IMG/VR virus record: IMGVR_UViG_3300025466_000079
Location: 1 to 42,602 of that record
Length of the DNA stretch: 42,602 nucleotides
From: a virus
Direction: 5' to 3' (one strand)
In this document: one piece after another, positions 26,870 to 35,184 of the stretch
Layout of the letters: each line of letters begins with the position of its first letter
How positions within the stretch are numbered: position 1 is the stretch's first letter
The notes under the pieces: generated by a model
Databases searched by the model: none
Told to the model about the DNA's origin: nothing
The model's input: the letters and a program-made list of their open reading frames with translations, nothing else
Program-made: the position numbers and the translations under genes

Positions 26870-26871
26870 AT

Positions 26872-26876
26872 AGGAG
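26872..26876 (+). promoter_or_regulatory. Ribosome binding site for the tail-assembly-chaperone-like gene
   Basis: AGGAG, 9 bases before the ATG at 26886. This is one of the few strong ribosome binding sites in the fibre array. Confidence 0.75.
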
Positions 26877-26885
26877 ATTTATAAT

Positions 26886-27386
26886 ATGGAATTTAATAGA
26901 GTAACTTTAGATTTTGTCAATAGAAGTTGCAGCATTTCTTTGAGTGGAATTGATCATCTTTTTAGTAGCGCAGATAATTTTAAAACATTGACTGGATATC
27001 CATTTCAGGATACACATTTAATGTTCTATGAACCAGAAAGAGCAATCTATGTTGTAGAAAGATCAGGACCAGAAGTTATTTCTGGAACAGATTTGCCAGA
27101 AATTCAATGGGTTAATGATAATAAAGATATAATTATTCAAGCTGCACATAATGATGGTTATGGAGCATTGGCACCTTTACCTTCTTTATCAGATTCAAGA
27201 ACAAATAAATTATATGAAACTGATTGGATGGTAGTTCGTCATAAAGATCAATTAGATTTAGGCATCATAACTACTTTAACAAATGATCAATATCAAAAAC
27301 TTCTTGCATATAGACAACAACTTAGAGATATAACAAAAAAATATACTAGTCTTGATGATGTGGTTTGGCCATTATTGGACATTTAA
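26886..27386 (+). CDS. Probable tail fibre assembly chaperone
   Basis: 166 residues. The C-terminal 60 residues carry the pattern of phage tail assembly chaperones (Phage_tail_APC type): 'ETDWMVVRHKDQ', then 'YQKLLAYRQQLRDI' and 'DDVVWPL'. The N-terminal 100 residues are not clearly assignable. Such proteins help fold or trimerise tail fibres and are often encoded next to the fibre they serve. Here it lies between the 360-residue fibre and the second collar protein, and it has a strong AGGAG site, consistent with more product than the fibre itself needs. No signal peptide or membrane segment. The family call rests on the C-terminal motif only. Confidence 0.6.
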   Translation: MEFNRVTLDFVNRSCSISLSGIDHLFSSADNFKTLTGYPFQDTHLMFYEPERAIYVVERSGPEVISGTDLPEIQWVNDNKDIIIQAAHNDGYGALAPLPSLSDSRTNKLYETDWMVVRHKDQLDLGIITTLTNDQYQKLLAYRQQLRDITKKYTSLDDVVWPLLDI

Positions 27387-27389
27387 AAT

Positions 27390-28625
27390 ATGTTCGGGTT
27401 TCAATCTTTAGGCACATCATTTTCATTATCAAATCCAAATTTGTCTGGTGCAACTTTACCAGTTAATGCTGTTATTTTTCTTGCAAATAATGATTTTTCA
27501 AATTATGAAAATAAAAGTAAATGGAATTTTATTGATATGTCTCAAAGTGATGGGACTCCCTCTATAATAAAATCTGTTGTTTCAAATTTAGTCAACACAA
27601 AACAATCAATTAAAAAAGATGATTATAGTATTACAACAACAGGCATTGCTGGTGGTCATTCTCTTCCAGATAATGCAACTAATGCATATCAATTTTCACA
27701 ACCTGTAAATAATAATAAAGTTCCATATAGTCAAGATTATTATTCATCTACTAATGGTGATCATAGTCATTCTGTTATGACTCCATCATCTGCCATAAAT
27801 TTAGCATATCCAAAATCAATTGTTGTCGGGTCATATAAATTAAATCAATCTACAACAGAAATTCCAAAAAATACAATTATTTTTACAAATAATCCAACTG
27901 ATGATTATACATTAGTAACTAATGCAAATAATTGTTTTTTAATTTCTGGCAGTGCAAGTTGGCTTTCATCAAATTTTACAAGTAATAGTGGAATATATGG
28001 TGCAAATAGTTATTCGACATCTAGTGCAACATTAACGACTGTATCAACAGCTGGAGCACATACTCATGGCAATGGAGCCAAAGAAAACGGATACTCTGCC
28101 CTAAGTACTGCATCTTATTCTTTTTATTCATATCAATCTTCAGGAAACCATTCTCATGGTGTTTCGCAAACAACATTATCGGCTTCAATTGAATTAAAAA
28201 GAACAATTTTGAGGGTATATAAAGCAAATAAAAATACTGGAATTACATATGGGATGATTATTGGTTACTCAGATTCAAATACAACAAATTTGCCTATTGG
28301 ATGGTATCTATGTAATGGGCAAACTATTGGTTCTTATAAAACACCAGATTTATCCAATAGATATATTCAATTAAGTGCATCTCAACATAACGTAAATAAT
28401 GCTACATCATTTGATTTTAATAGATATAATTATACTTATACTTTATCTACTGCTAGTAATATTCACGATCATTCTTATTCTGGTGCTGCTAGTATTAGAT
28501 ATGATGGAAGATATGATGCTAATCATGTTGCTGGACAAGTATCTCATAACCATTCTGGGTCTGGTATTATAAATTACGAGCCATCATATTATGGAATTTC
28601 ATTTATAATTTATTTGGGTTCATAA
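27390..28625 (+). CDS. Second tail-collar domain fibre tip with HxH motifs
   Basis: 411 residues, a paralogue of the protein at 24570. The tail collar domain is near residues 284-330 ('ITYGMIIGYSDSN', 'LPIGWYLCNGQTI', 'TPDLSNRYI'). Five His-x-His motifs lie at 125/127, 224/226, 254/256, 359/361 and 386/388. The N-terminal part is again duplicated ('LPVNAVIFLANNDF' and 'IPKNTIIFTNNPTDDY'). Outside the collar core the two paralogues differ greatly, as expected for receptor-binding tips under selection. The gene starts 3 bases after the chaperone-like gene's stop with no obvious ribosome binding site. Its stop codon is embedded in the late promoter of the following fibre gene. Confidence 0.8.
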   Translation: MFGFQSLGTSFSLSNPNLSGATLPVNAVIFLANNDFSNYENKSKWNFIDMSQSDGTPSIIKSVVSNLVNTKQSIKKDDYSITTTGIAGGHSLPDNATNAYQFSQPVNNNKVPYSQDYYSSTNGDHSHSVMTPSSAINLAYPKSIVVGSYKLNQSTTEIPKNTIIFTNNPTDDYTLVTNANNCFLISGSASWLSSNFTSNSGIYGANSYSTSSATLTTVSTAGAHTHGNGAKENGYSALSTASYSFYSYQSSGNHSHGVSQTTLSASIELKRTILRVYKANKNTGITYGMIIGYSDSNTTNLPIGWYLCNGQTIGSYKTPDLSNRYIQLSASQHNVNNATSFDFNRYNYTYTLSTASNIHDHSYSGAASIRYDGRYDANHVAGQVSHNHSGSGIINYEPSYYGISFIIYLGS

Positions 28626-28628
28626 ATA
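28621..28628 (+). promoter_or_regulatory. T4-like late promoter for the 2160-residue fibre gene
   Basis: CATAAATA overlaps the stop codon of the second collar gene and lies 32 bases before ATG 28661. The leader then has GGTATTT at 28646-28652, a sequence also found at 25773-25779 before the other fibre. Confidence 0.7.
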
Positions 28629-28660
28629 CAATATAAATTAAAAAAGGTATTTCCTAAAAA

Positions 28661-31600
28661 ATGACAATCTATTTTCCGCCAAATCCTTATGTTGATCAAG
28701 TAACAGTTACTGCTGGTAGAACATGGCGTTTTGATGGAAAACGTTGGACAACTGTTGGTGATGTTGGGTTTCAAGGTTCATTAGGATTTCAAGGTTCATC
28801 TGGTGCGACTGGTTATCAAGGGTCTACTGGAGCTACGGGGTATATTGGTTCGCAAGGATACACCGGTTCTGTTGGTTATACAGGATCAAATGGATTTGCT
28901 GGTTCGAGAGGATTGCAAGGTTTCCCCGGTGATTTGGGTCCGCAAGGTGATCAAGGAACAATTGGATATACAGGATCATCTGGATTTACTGGATCACAGG
29001 GCGAACTTGGCGATAAAGGTTATGTTGGTTCTAGAGGATTTCAAGGTGATTATGGTGGCATAGCATTTGATTATATGTTTAGTTCTACCGCAGCACCGGG
29101 AACTGTTGGTAATATTTACATAAATCCTAGTAATCAACTTCAAATTGATCAATATGATATCAATAATACTTTACTTTATAGTTTTTTAAATACGATAGCT
29201 GATTCTACATCTTCTATCAAAGGCCATTTTACGATTACATCAAAAGCAAATAATGCTAATTTTGCTTTATATTCTCTCACATCAACATCATTTTATGATT
29301 CAGGTACTGGTGTATTTTATATAAACATAAATTATCTTTCTGGACCTGGAACATTTACTGACGGCACAGAAGTTATTATAGTTTTTGATAGAACTGGCGA
29401 TAAAGGAGATAAAGGCGATACTGGTTATAAAGGATCACAAGGTGTTGTAGGATATGTTGGTTCACAGGGTGTTTTAGGCTATACCGGTTCTTATGGATAC
29501 TGGGGTTCAACAGGTTATACAGGATCACGAGGTATTTTTGGTTATACAGGATCGCAGGGTTACTGGGGATCAGTCGGTTATACCGGTTCTTACGGTTATT
29601 GGGGCTCAACAGGTTATACAGGATCACAAGGTGTCATAGGGTATGTTGGATCGCAAAGCACAGTAATAGGATATACCGGTTCTTATGGATACTGGGGCTC
29701 AATAGGTTATTCTGGATCACAAGGTATTGTAGGGTATGTTGGATCGCAGGGTTACTGGGGTTCAACAGGTTATACTGGGTCTTATGGATACTGGGGCTCA
29801 ACAGGTTATACAGGATCACAAGGTGTTGTCGGATATGTTGGATCACAAAGCACAGTAATAGGATATACAGGTTCTTATGGATACTGGGGCTCAACTGGTT
29901 CTATCGGATACACTGGTTCTCAAGGTGTTGTCGGTTATGTTGGTTCACAAGGTTATTTTGGTTCTCAGGGATATTGGGGATCAGTCGGTATTGGGTATGC
30001 CGGATCACAAAGTACAGTAATAGGATATACTGGATCGCAAGGTCAACAAGGAATTCAAGGTATAGGTGGAATTCAAGGTGTTCCTGGCCAAACAGGTGCT
30101 GCAGGAGCAAGAGGAAACACAGGGTACACTGGTTCAATAGGGTTTTTCGATTCTTTAGGATATGCTGGTTCACAAGGCTATTGGGGTTCAATCGGTATTG
30201 GTTATGCTGGTTCACAAGGCTATTGGGGTTCACAGGGTTACTGGGGATCACAGGGTGTTGGCGGATATGCTGGATCACAAGGATATTGGGGTTCAGTCGG
30301 TATTGGGTATGCTGGATCACAAGGCTATTGGGGTTCACAAGGTGTTGTCGGATATGTTGGTTCGCAAGGTTATTGGGGATCAATTGGTATTGGTTATGCT
30401 GGTTCACAAGGTTATTGGGGTTCAGTCGGTATTGGGTATGCTGGATCACAAGGCTATTGGGGTTCAGTTGGATCACAAGGATATTGGGGATCAATTGGTA
30501 TTGGATATGCCGGTTCACAAGGTGATCAAGGTATTGTTGGATATGTTGGTTCGCAAGGTTATTGGGGATCAATTGGTATTGGTTATGCTGGTTCACAAGG
30601 TTATTGGGGTTCACAAGGTTTTGTTGGATATGCTGGTTCTCAAGGACCACAGGGTATTTCTGGTCAGTCTGCCGCACAAGGTTATGATGGTTCTTTAGGT
30701 TATACTGGTTCAAAAGGAAATACAGGATTTCAAGGATCAAGAGGTGCTGATGGTGCTTATGCTGGTGTTGGTTACACCGGTTCTGTTGGATTTTTCAATT
30801 CATTAGGTTATACTGGATCAAAAGGTAATTTTGGATATACCGGTTCACAAAGCACAGTAATAGGATATACTGGTTCTTTCGGTTCATCTGGATACTCAGG
30901 TTCTCAAGGTTATTGGGGCTCTATTGGTTATGCTGGTTCACAGGGTTACTGGGGTTCAATTGGTATTGGTTATGCCGGTTCACAAGGTGATCAAGGTATT
31001 CTTGGTTATGCTGGTTCACAGGGTTACTGGGGTTCAGTTGGTATTGGTTATGCCGGTTCACAAGGTGATCAAGGTATTCTTGGTTATGCTGGTTCACAAG
31101 GTGATCAAGGTATTCTTGGTTATGCTGGATCACAAGGGTATTGGGGTTCAGTTGGTATTGGGTACGCTGGTTCTCAAGGATATTGGGGGTCAGTTGGTAT
31201 TGGATATGCCGGATCACAAGGATATTGGGGATCAATTGGTTCTGTAGGATATACTGGTTCAGGATCATATTTAACTTTAAAAAATAGTTCCAATACTCAA
31301 GTACTAATAAATGATATGGGATTAATTAATTCCTATGCATCATTTACTTTTACTGGAAACACTCTTACTGTTGCAAATGTTCTTAATGTAGGAAATAATC
31401 TATTTGTTTCAAATACTTTAATTGTTGACAACGTTATTCAACTTTCTATTAATGCAATTAATTTTTCTAACTCACAAGTAATATATTTTCCTTCTTCAAA
31501 TACTGGAAGATACACACCAACAAGTACAGCAAATGGTGCTATAAGATATAACTATGAAGTAAATACTCTTGAAATTTATGATAATGTTGCAATGTCATGG

Positions 31601-34600
31601 AGCCATATTGGTGCGACACAATCAGATTTAAGATCATATTTTGGTAGCTTTCAATATCTCACATCTCAAAGTATTTCAGTAACAGATGTTTATAATACTC
31701 TTACTATCAACTCAACTTCAATATTTGCTGGTAACTCAACAGTAAATACATTTTTATCAGATGTTGGCGTCAGTACATCTGACCCAGTAAATAATACTAC
31801 TATTACCACTCAAGAATTGTTTGTTGGTAATAATTCAGCAAATGCTATATTAAATCTTTATAATACTATTTTAACATATCCAGTTTCATATTATTCTGTA
31901 TCTGGTGCTGGCATTGCTACTATTCAAACATCACAAAACCATGGACTACAAGGTGTAAGAGGTGTTTCTGCTACTATATCAAGCACTGGGTTTTATTATA
32001 TTGATAATTTACCTTCATTTAATATAACTGAATTTGGGTCACAAAATACTTTTAGTTTTGCATTAACATCTTCTAAAACTGCAACAAATCTTCAGTTAAA
32101 ATATCTATCAAGAAATCAAGGTTATGTAACATATTATACAGCTGGAACTAATTATTATAATCCTGGTGATGTTGTAAGTATTACTGGTATTTCATCAACT
32201 ACTATTAAAGCAGGACCATATAATTATTCTTCTGTTGCTATTGATAGTGTTGATCCTGCATATAATGCATTTACAATTTATGATCCAACTAAAGATGCAG
32301 TTTCATATGCTATAACAACATTTTCAAATGATGCATATCCAAGTAGTTATTCTGGTCAAGTATTATTAAAAATTACTTTTAGCAGTCCTCATGCTTTAAA
32401 TATTTCTGATTATTTGTATATTCAATCACCAAATTATCCAAGTTATATTGTTTTGGATAATAATGGAAATGCGTTGAAAGGTGCTTTCCCATTCAGTGAT
32501 GCTTCAGGTGGTCCAAAACCATATCAAATTGTTTCTATTCCTTCATCAACTTCTGTTGCGGTAACTTTATATTCTAAAGCATCTGGCACTACTGCAGTAG
32601 CAGCAAAATCTGTAAATGTTTCTTCTTTAGGAGGAGTAGGATTTACATATGTTGTTATTCAAAAAACACCAATTACGACATCTGCGTATTCTTCTATTCC
32701 AATTGTTTCTAATGTCCGTGTTACTGGCGCAACAACTACTATATCAAATCCAATTTATGTTGCTGTAAGTAATTCTACATCATTTACAAAAATTACTCCC
32801 ACCTCACTATTCGTAGGTACACCGGGATTCAGTAACTTTACTATCGATGCTACTGGAACTAAGTTTAATACCAGAGGTTCTTATCTACAGACATATATCA
32901 ATGGTAGAGGTATTACTATTGCTTCCTTGCAAGATGAAGATGGTCAGGTAGTACTTGATGCAGCTTTATTCTTTGCAAATTCTAGTACACTTAGTATTGG
33001 CAATACTACACAGACAACTATTATTTCACCAACTGGAATAAGCAGTGCGTCATTCCAAGCTGGATTATCAGAACAATATATTTCTGTGAATGGTAGTACT
33101 ATACTATTAGCTGATACTACTAACGGGTTAACTAATACAATAATATCATCATCACTTATTGATCATGGTGGTGATCTTTCTGTTCATGGCTATCTTTATT
33201 TAAATACACTTTATGCTAATAATAGTATTGGTTTGCCTGGTCAAATACTAGCCTCAAATGGAATTAGCACCTATTGGACTACTGTTTATGGTTATATGGG
33301 GTCTAGAGGATATAATGGTTCTGCAGGATATAATGGATCAAATGGATTTACTGGTTCTAGAGGTGCAGGATTTGTTGGCTCTAAAGGATATGATGGTTCA
33401 GTAGGATATACAGGATCAACTGGTGCTGGATATGTTGGTTCTAGAGGTGTGGATGGCATTTCTGGTTATTCTGGATCACTAGGGTTTAACGGTTCATTTG
33501 GTTATACTGGATCACAAGGTATTGATGGTTTATTTGCCGGTATGGGATATACTGGTTCACAAGGAACTGATGGGTTAGTCGGTTATAATGGTTCATTTGG
33601 ATATACAGGTTCAGCTGGTCTCGATGGCGCATCTGTCGATAAAGGATATACTGGATCACAAGGTTATTATGGATCACAAGGTTATGTTGGATATGTTGGA
33701 TCACAAGGATTTTTAGGAGCTAGAGGTTATACTGGATCAAAAGGTGATCTTGGTTATTCTGGTTCGCAAGGATATTATGGATCACAAGGTTATGTTGGTT
33801 ATGTTGGTTCACAAGGTATCCCCGGCGAATATGCTGCATTAGGTTATTCTGGTTCGCAAGGAAATGTTGGATATGTTGGTTCACAAGGTATTCCCGGCGA
33901 AGCTGCAGCTATTGGTTATGTTGGTTCAAACGGTGATATTGGTTATTCTGGATCACTAGGCTATTCTGGATCACAAGGTATCCCCGGCGAATATGCTGCA
34001 TTAGGATATACTGGTTCGCAGGGAATTCTAGGATATGTTGGGTCTCAAGGATATTTTGGATACTCTGGATCATTAGGATATGTTGGATCACAAGGTATCC
34101 CCGGCGAATATGCAGCGTTAGGTTATTCTGGTTCGCAAGGCGACCATGGTGATTTTGGTTATACTGGTTCTAAAGGTGATCAAGGTGATCCCGGCGAATA
34201 TGCAGCATTAGGATATACTGGTTCACAAGGTGATCAAGGTGTTGTTGGTTATGTTGGATCACAAGGTATTGCTGGTGAATATGCAGCACTAGGATATGCT
34301 GGTTCGCAGGGCAATATTGGTTACTCTGGTTCACAAGGTGAGCAAGGTATTCCCGGTGCATTTGCAGCAATTGGTTATTCAGGTTCTATAGGAGCTGGAT
34401 ATACTGGTTCTATTGGATATGTAGGATCAAAGGGTGATCAAGGTGATCCCGGCGAATATGCTGCATTAGGATATACTGGTTCGGCTGGTCTTGATGGTGC
34501 AGCTGCTTATGTTGGATACGTTGGTTCTCAAGGATTTGATGGATCACAGGGATTAAGAGGACCAAAAGGTGATCAGGGTGATCCCGGCGAATATGCTGCA

Positions 34601-35143
34601 TTAGGATATACTGGTTCACAAGGTGATCAAGGATATGCTGGTTCTCAGGGTGATCAAGGTATTCCCGGTGAATATGCAGCACTGGGTTATACTGGCTCAC
34701 AAGGCAATCAAGGCATTATTGGTTATGATGGTTCAAATGGTTATACTGGTTCATTAGGATATGATGGATCACAAGGAATTATTGGATATGTTGGATCACA
34801 AGGTATTCCCGGCGAATATGCAGCACTAGGTTATACAGGTTCGGTTGGAGCTGGATATACTGGTTCACAAGGCATTGGGTATTCTGGTTCACAAGGAATT
34901 ATTGGTTATGTTGGGTCTGGTGGAACTGGTGGATTTTCAAATGGTCAATCTATTTCTGTAAATAATTTTATTATTGCTGGTTCATTTACAGCAAACAATA
35001 GTACAGGAACAAATGGGCAAGTATTGACTACTACTGGTTCTAATGTTTATTGGTCTACTGTTGGTTCATATTTTAATTTAGATGGTGGGGATCCAACAAC
35101 AAATTATGGCGGAATAAATCCGATAGATGCTGGTGGTGTTTAA
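28661..35143 (+). CDS. Giant collagen-like tail fibre (2160 residues)
   Basis: The head module 'IYFPPNPYVDQVTVTAGRTW' plus 'DGKRW' (residues 1-33) matches those at 18413 and 25787. A short collagen stretch leads to a 'DSTSSIKGHFTIT ... GTEVIIVFDRTGDKGDKGD' beta module (about 130-245) shared with the 2050-residue fibre. Next is a collagen shaft of about 620 residues (about 247-868) rich in GYWGS. A 680-residue beta-rich domain (about 868-1543) of Asn/Thr/Ser-rich strands follows. A second shaft of about 545 residues (about 1545-2090) is punctuated by PGEYAALGY. The C-terminus has 'NGQSISVNNFIIAGSFTAN ... GQVLTTTGSNVYW' and ends 'GGINPIDAGGV'. There are no signal peptides or membrane segments. 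Likely a very long trimeric fibre; the late promoter is at 28621. Confidence 0.85.
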   Translation: MTIYFPPNPYVDQVTVTAGRTWRFDGKRWTTVGDVGFQGSLGFQGSSGATGYQGSTGATGYIGSQGYTGSVGYTGSNGFAGSRGLQGFPGDLGPQGDQGTIGYTGSSGFTGSQGELGDKGYVGSRGFQGDYGGIAFDYMFSSTAAPGTVGNIYINPSNQLQIDQYDINNTLLYSFLNTIADSTSSIKGHFTITSKANNANFALYSLTSTSFYDSGTGVFYININYLSGPGTFTDGTEVIIVFDRTGDKGDKGDTGYKGSQGVVGYVGSQGVLGYTGSYGYWGSTGYTGSRGIFGYTGSQGYWGSVGYTGSYGYWGSTGYTGSQGVIGYVGSQSTVIGYTGSYGYWGSIGYSGSQGIVGYVGSQGYWGSTGYTGSYGYWGSTGYTGSQGVVGYVGSQSTVIGYTGSYGYWGSTGSIGYTGSQGVVGYVGSQGYFGSQGYWGSVGIGYAGSQSTVIGYTGSQGQQGIQGIGGIQGVPGQTGAAGARGNTGYTGSIGFFDSLGYAGSQGYWGSIGIGYAGSQGYWGSQGYWGSQGVGGYAGSQGYWGSVGIGYAGSQGYWGSQGVVGYVGSQGYWGSIGIGYAGSQGYWGSVGIGYAGSQGYWGSVGSQGYWGSIGIGYAGSQGDQGIVGYVGSQGYWGSIGIGYAGSQGYWGSQGFVGYAGSQGPQGISGQSAAQGYDGSLGYTGSKGNTGFQGSRGADGAYAGVGYTGSVGFFNSLGYTGSKGNFGYTGSQSTVIGYTGSFGSSGYSGSQGYWGSIGYAGSQGYWGSIGIGYAGSQGDQGILGYAGSQGYWGSVGIGYAGSQGDQGILGYAGSQGDQGILGYAGSQGYWGSVGIGYAGSQGYWGSVGIGYAGSQGYWGSIGSVGYTGSGSYLTLKNSSNTQVLINDMGLINSYASFTFTGNTLTVANVLNVGNNLFVSNTLIVDNVIQLSINAINFSNSQVIYFPSSNTGRYTPTSTANGAIRYNYEVNTLEIYDNVAMSWSHIGATQSDLRSYFGSFQYLTSQSISVTDVYNTLTINSTSIFAGNSTVNTFLSDVGVSTSDPVNNTTITTQELFVGNNSANAILNLYNTILTYPVSYYSVSGAGIATIQTSQNHGLQGVRGVSATISSTGFYYIDNLPSFNITEFGSQNTFSFALTSSKTATNLQLKYLSRNQGYVTYYTAGTNYYNPGDVVSITGISSTTIKAGPYNYSSVAIDSVDPAYNAFTIYDPTKDAVSYAITTFSNDAYPSSYSGQVLLKITFSSPHALNISDYLYIQSPNYPSYIVLDNNGNALKGAFPFSDASGGPKPYQIVSIPSSTSVAVTLYSKASGTTAVAAKSVNVSSLGGVGFTYVVIQKTPITTSAYSSIPIVSNVRVTGATTTISNPIYVAVSNSTSFTKITPTSLFVGTPGFSNFTIDATGTKFNTRGSYLQTYINGRGITIASLQDEDGQVVLDAALFFANSSTLSIGNTTQTTIISPTGISSASFQAGLSEQYISVNGSTILLADTTNGLTNTIISSSLIDHGGDLSVHGYLYLNTLYANNSIGLPGQILASNGISTYWTTVYGYMGSRGYNGSAGYNGSNGFTGSRGAGFVGSKGYDGSVGYTGSTGAGYVGSRGVDGISGYSGSLGFNGSFGYTGSQGIDGLFAGMGYTGSQGTDGLVGYNGSFGYTGSAGLDGASVDKGYTGSQGYYGSQGYVGYVGSQGFLGARGYTGSKGDLGYSGSQGYYGSQGYVGYVGSQGIPGEYAALGYSGSQGNVGYVGSQGIPGEAAAIGYVGSNGDIGYSGSLGYSGSQGIPGEYAALGYTGSQGILGYVGSQGYFGYSGSLGYVGSQGIPGEYAALGYSGSQGDHGDFGYTGSKGDQGDPGEYAALGYTGSQGDQGVVGYVGSQGIAGEYAALGYAGSQGNIGYSGSQGEQGIPGAFAAIGYSGSIGAGYTGSIGYVGSKGDQGDPGEYAALGYTGSAGLDGAAAYVGYVGSQGFDGSQGLRGPKGDQGDPGEYAALGYTGSQGDQGYAGSQGDQGIPGEYAALGYTGSQGNQGIIGYDGSNGYTGSLGYDGSQGIIGYVGSQGIPGEYAALGYTGSVGAGYTGSQGIGYSGSQGIIGYVGSGGTGGFSNGQSISVNNFIIAGSFTANNSTGTNGQVLTTTGSNVYWSTVGSYFNLDGGDPTTNYGGINPIDAGGV
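29396..31262 (+). repeat. Tryptophan-rich collagen-like coding stretch (GYWGS)
   Basis: About 620 residues with roughly 25 copies of GYWGS, mixed with GYTGS, GYAGS, G-I-G-Y and GSQSTVIGY breaks. Near-identical blocks of tens of bases recur, for example around 30930-31130. Confidence 0.85.
33293..34930 (+). repeat. Collagen-like coding stretch with PGEYAALGY breaks
   Basis: About 545 residues. The segment GEYAALGY appears nine times (with variants such as GEAAAIGY and GAFAAIGY), nearly always after GIP or GDP. It keeps triplet phase but puts Ala where Gly is required. Confidence 0.85.
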
Positions 35144-35152
35144 AAACCTGAT

Positions 35153-35160
35153 TATAAATA
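35153..35160 (+). promoter_or_regulatory. T4-like late promoter for the 1883-residue fibre gene
   Basis: TATAAATA, the exact T4 late consensus, sits in the 41-base gap after the 2160-residue fibre and 24 bases before ATG 35185. Confidence 0.75.
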
Positions 35161-35184
35161 TAGTATCAATTTATGGGTAAATAA

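Noticed and set aside
29599-30740. Long overlapping open frames on both strands within the collagen-like DNA (for example 29599-30525 plus, 29901-30740 minus)
   Set aside because: They are shadows of the Gly-X-Y repeats: periodic DNA lacking stops in other frames, with low-complexity products and no start signals.
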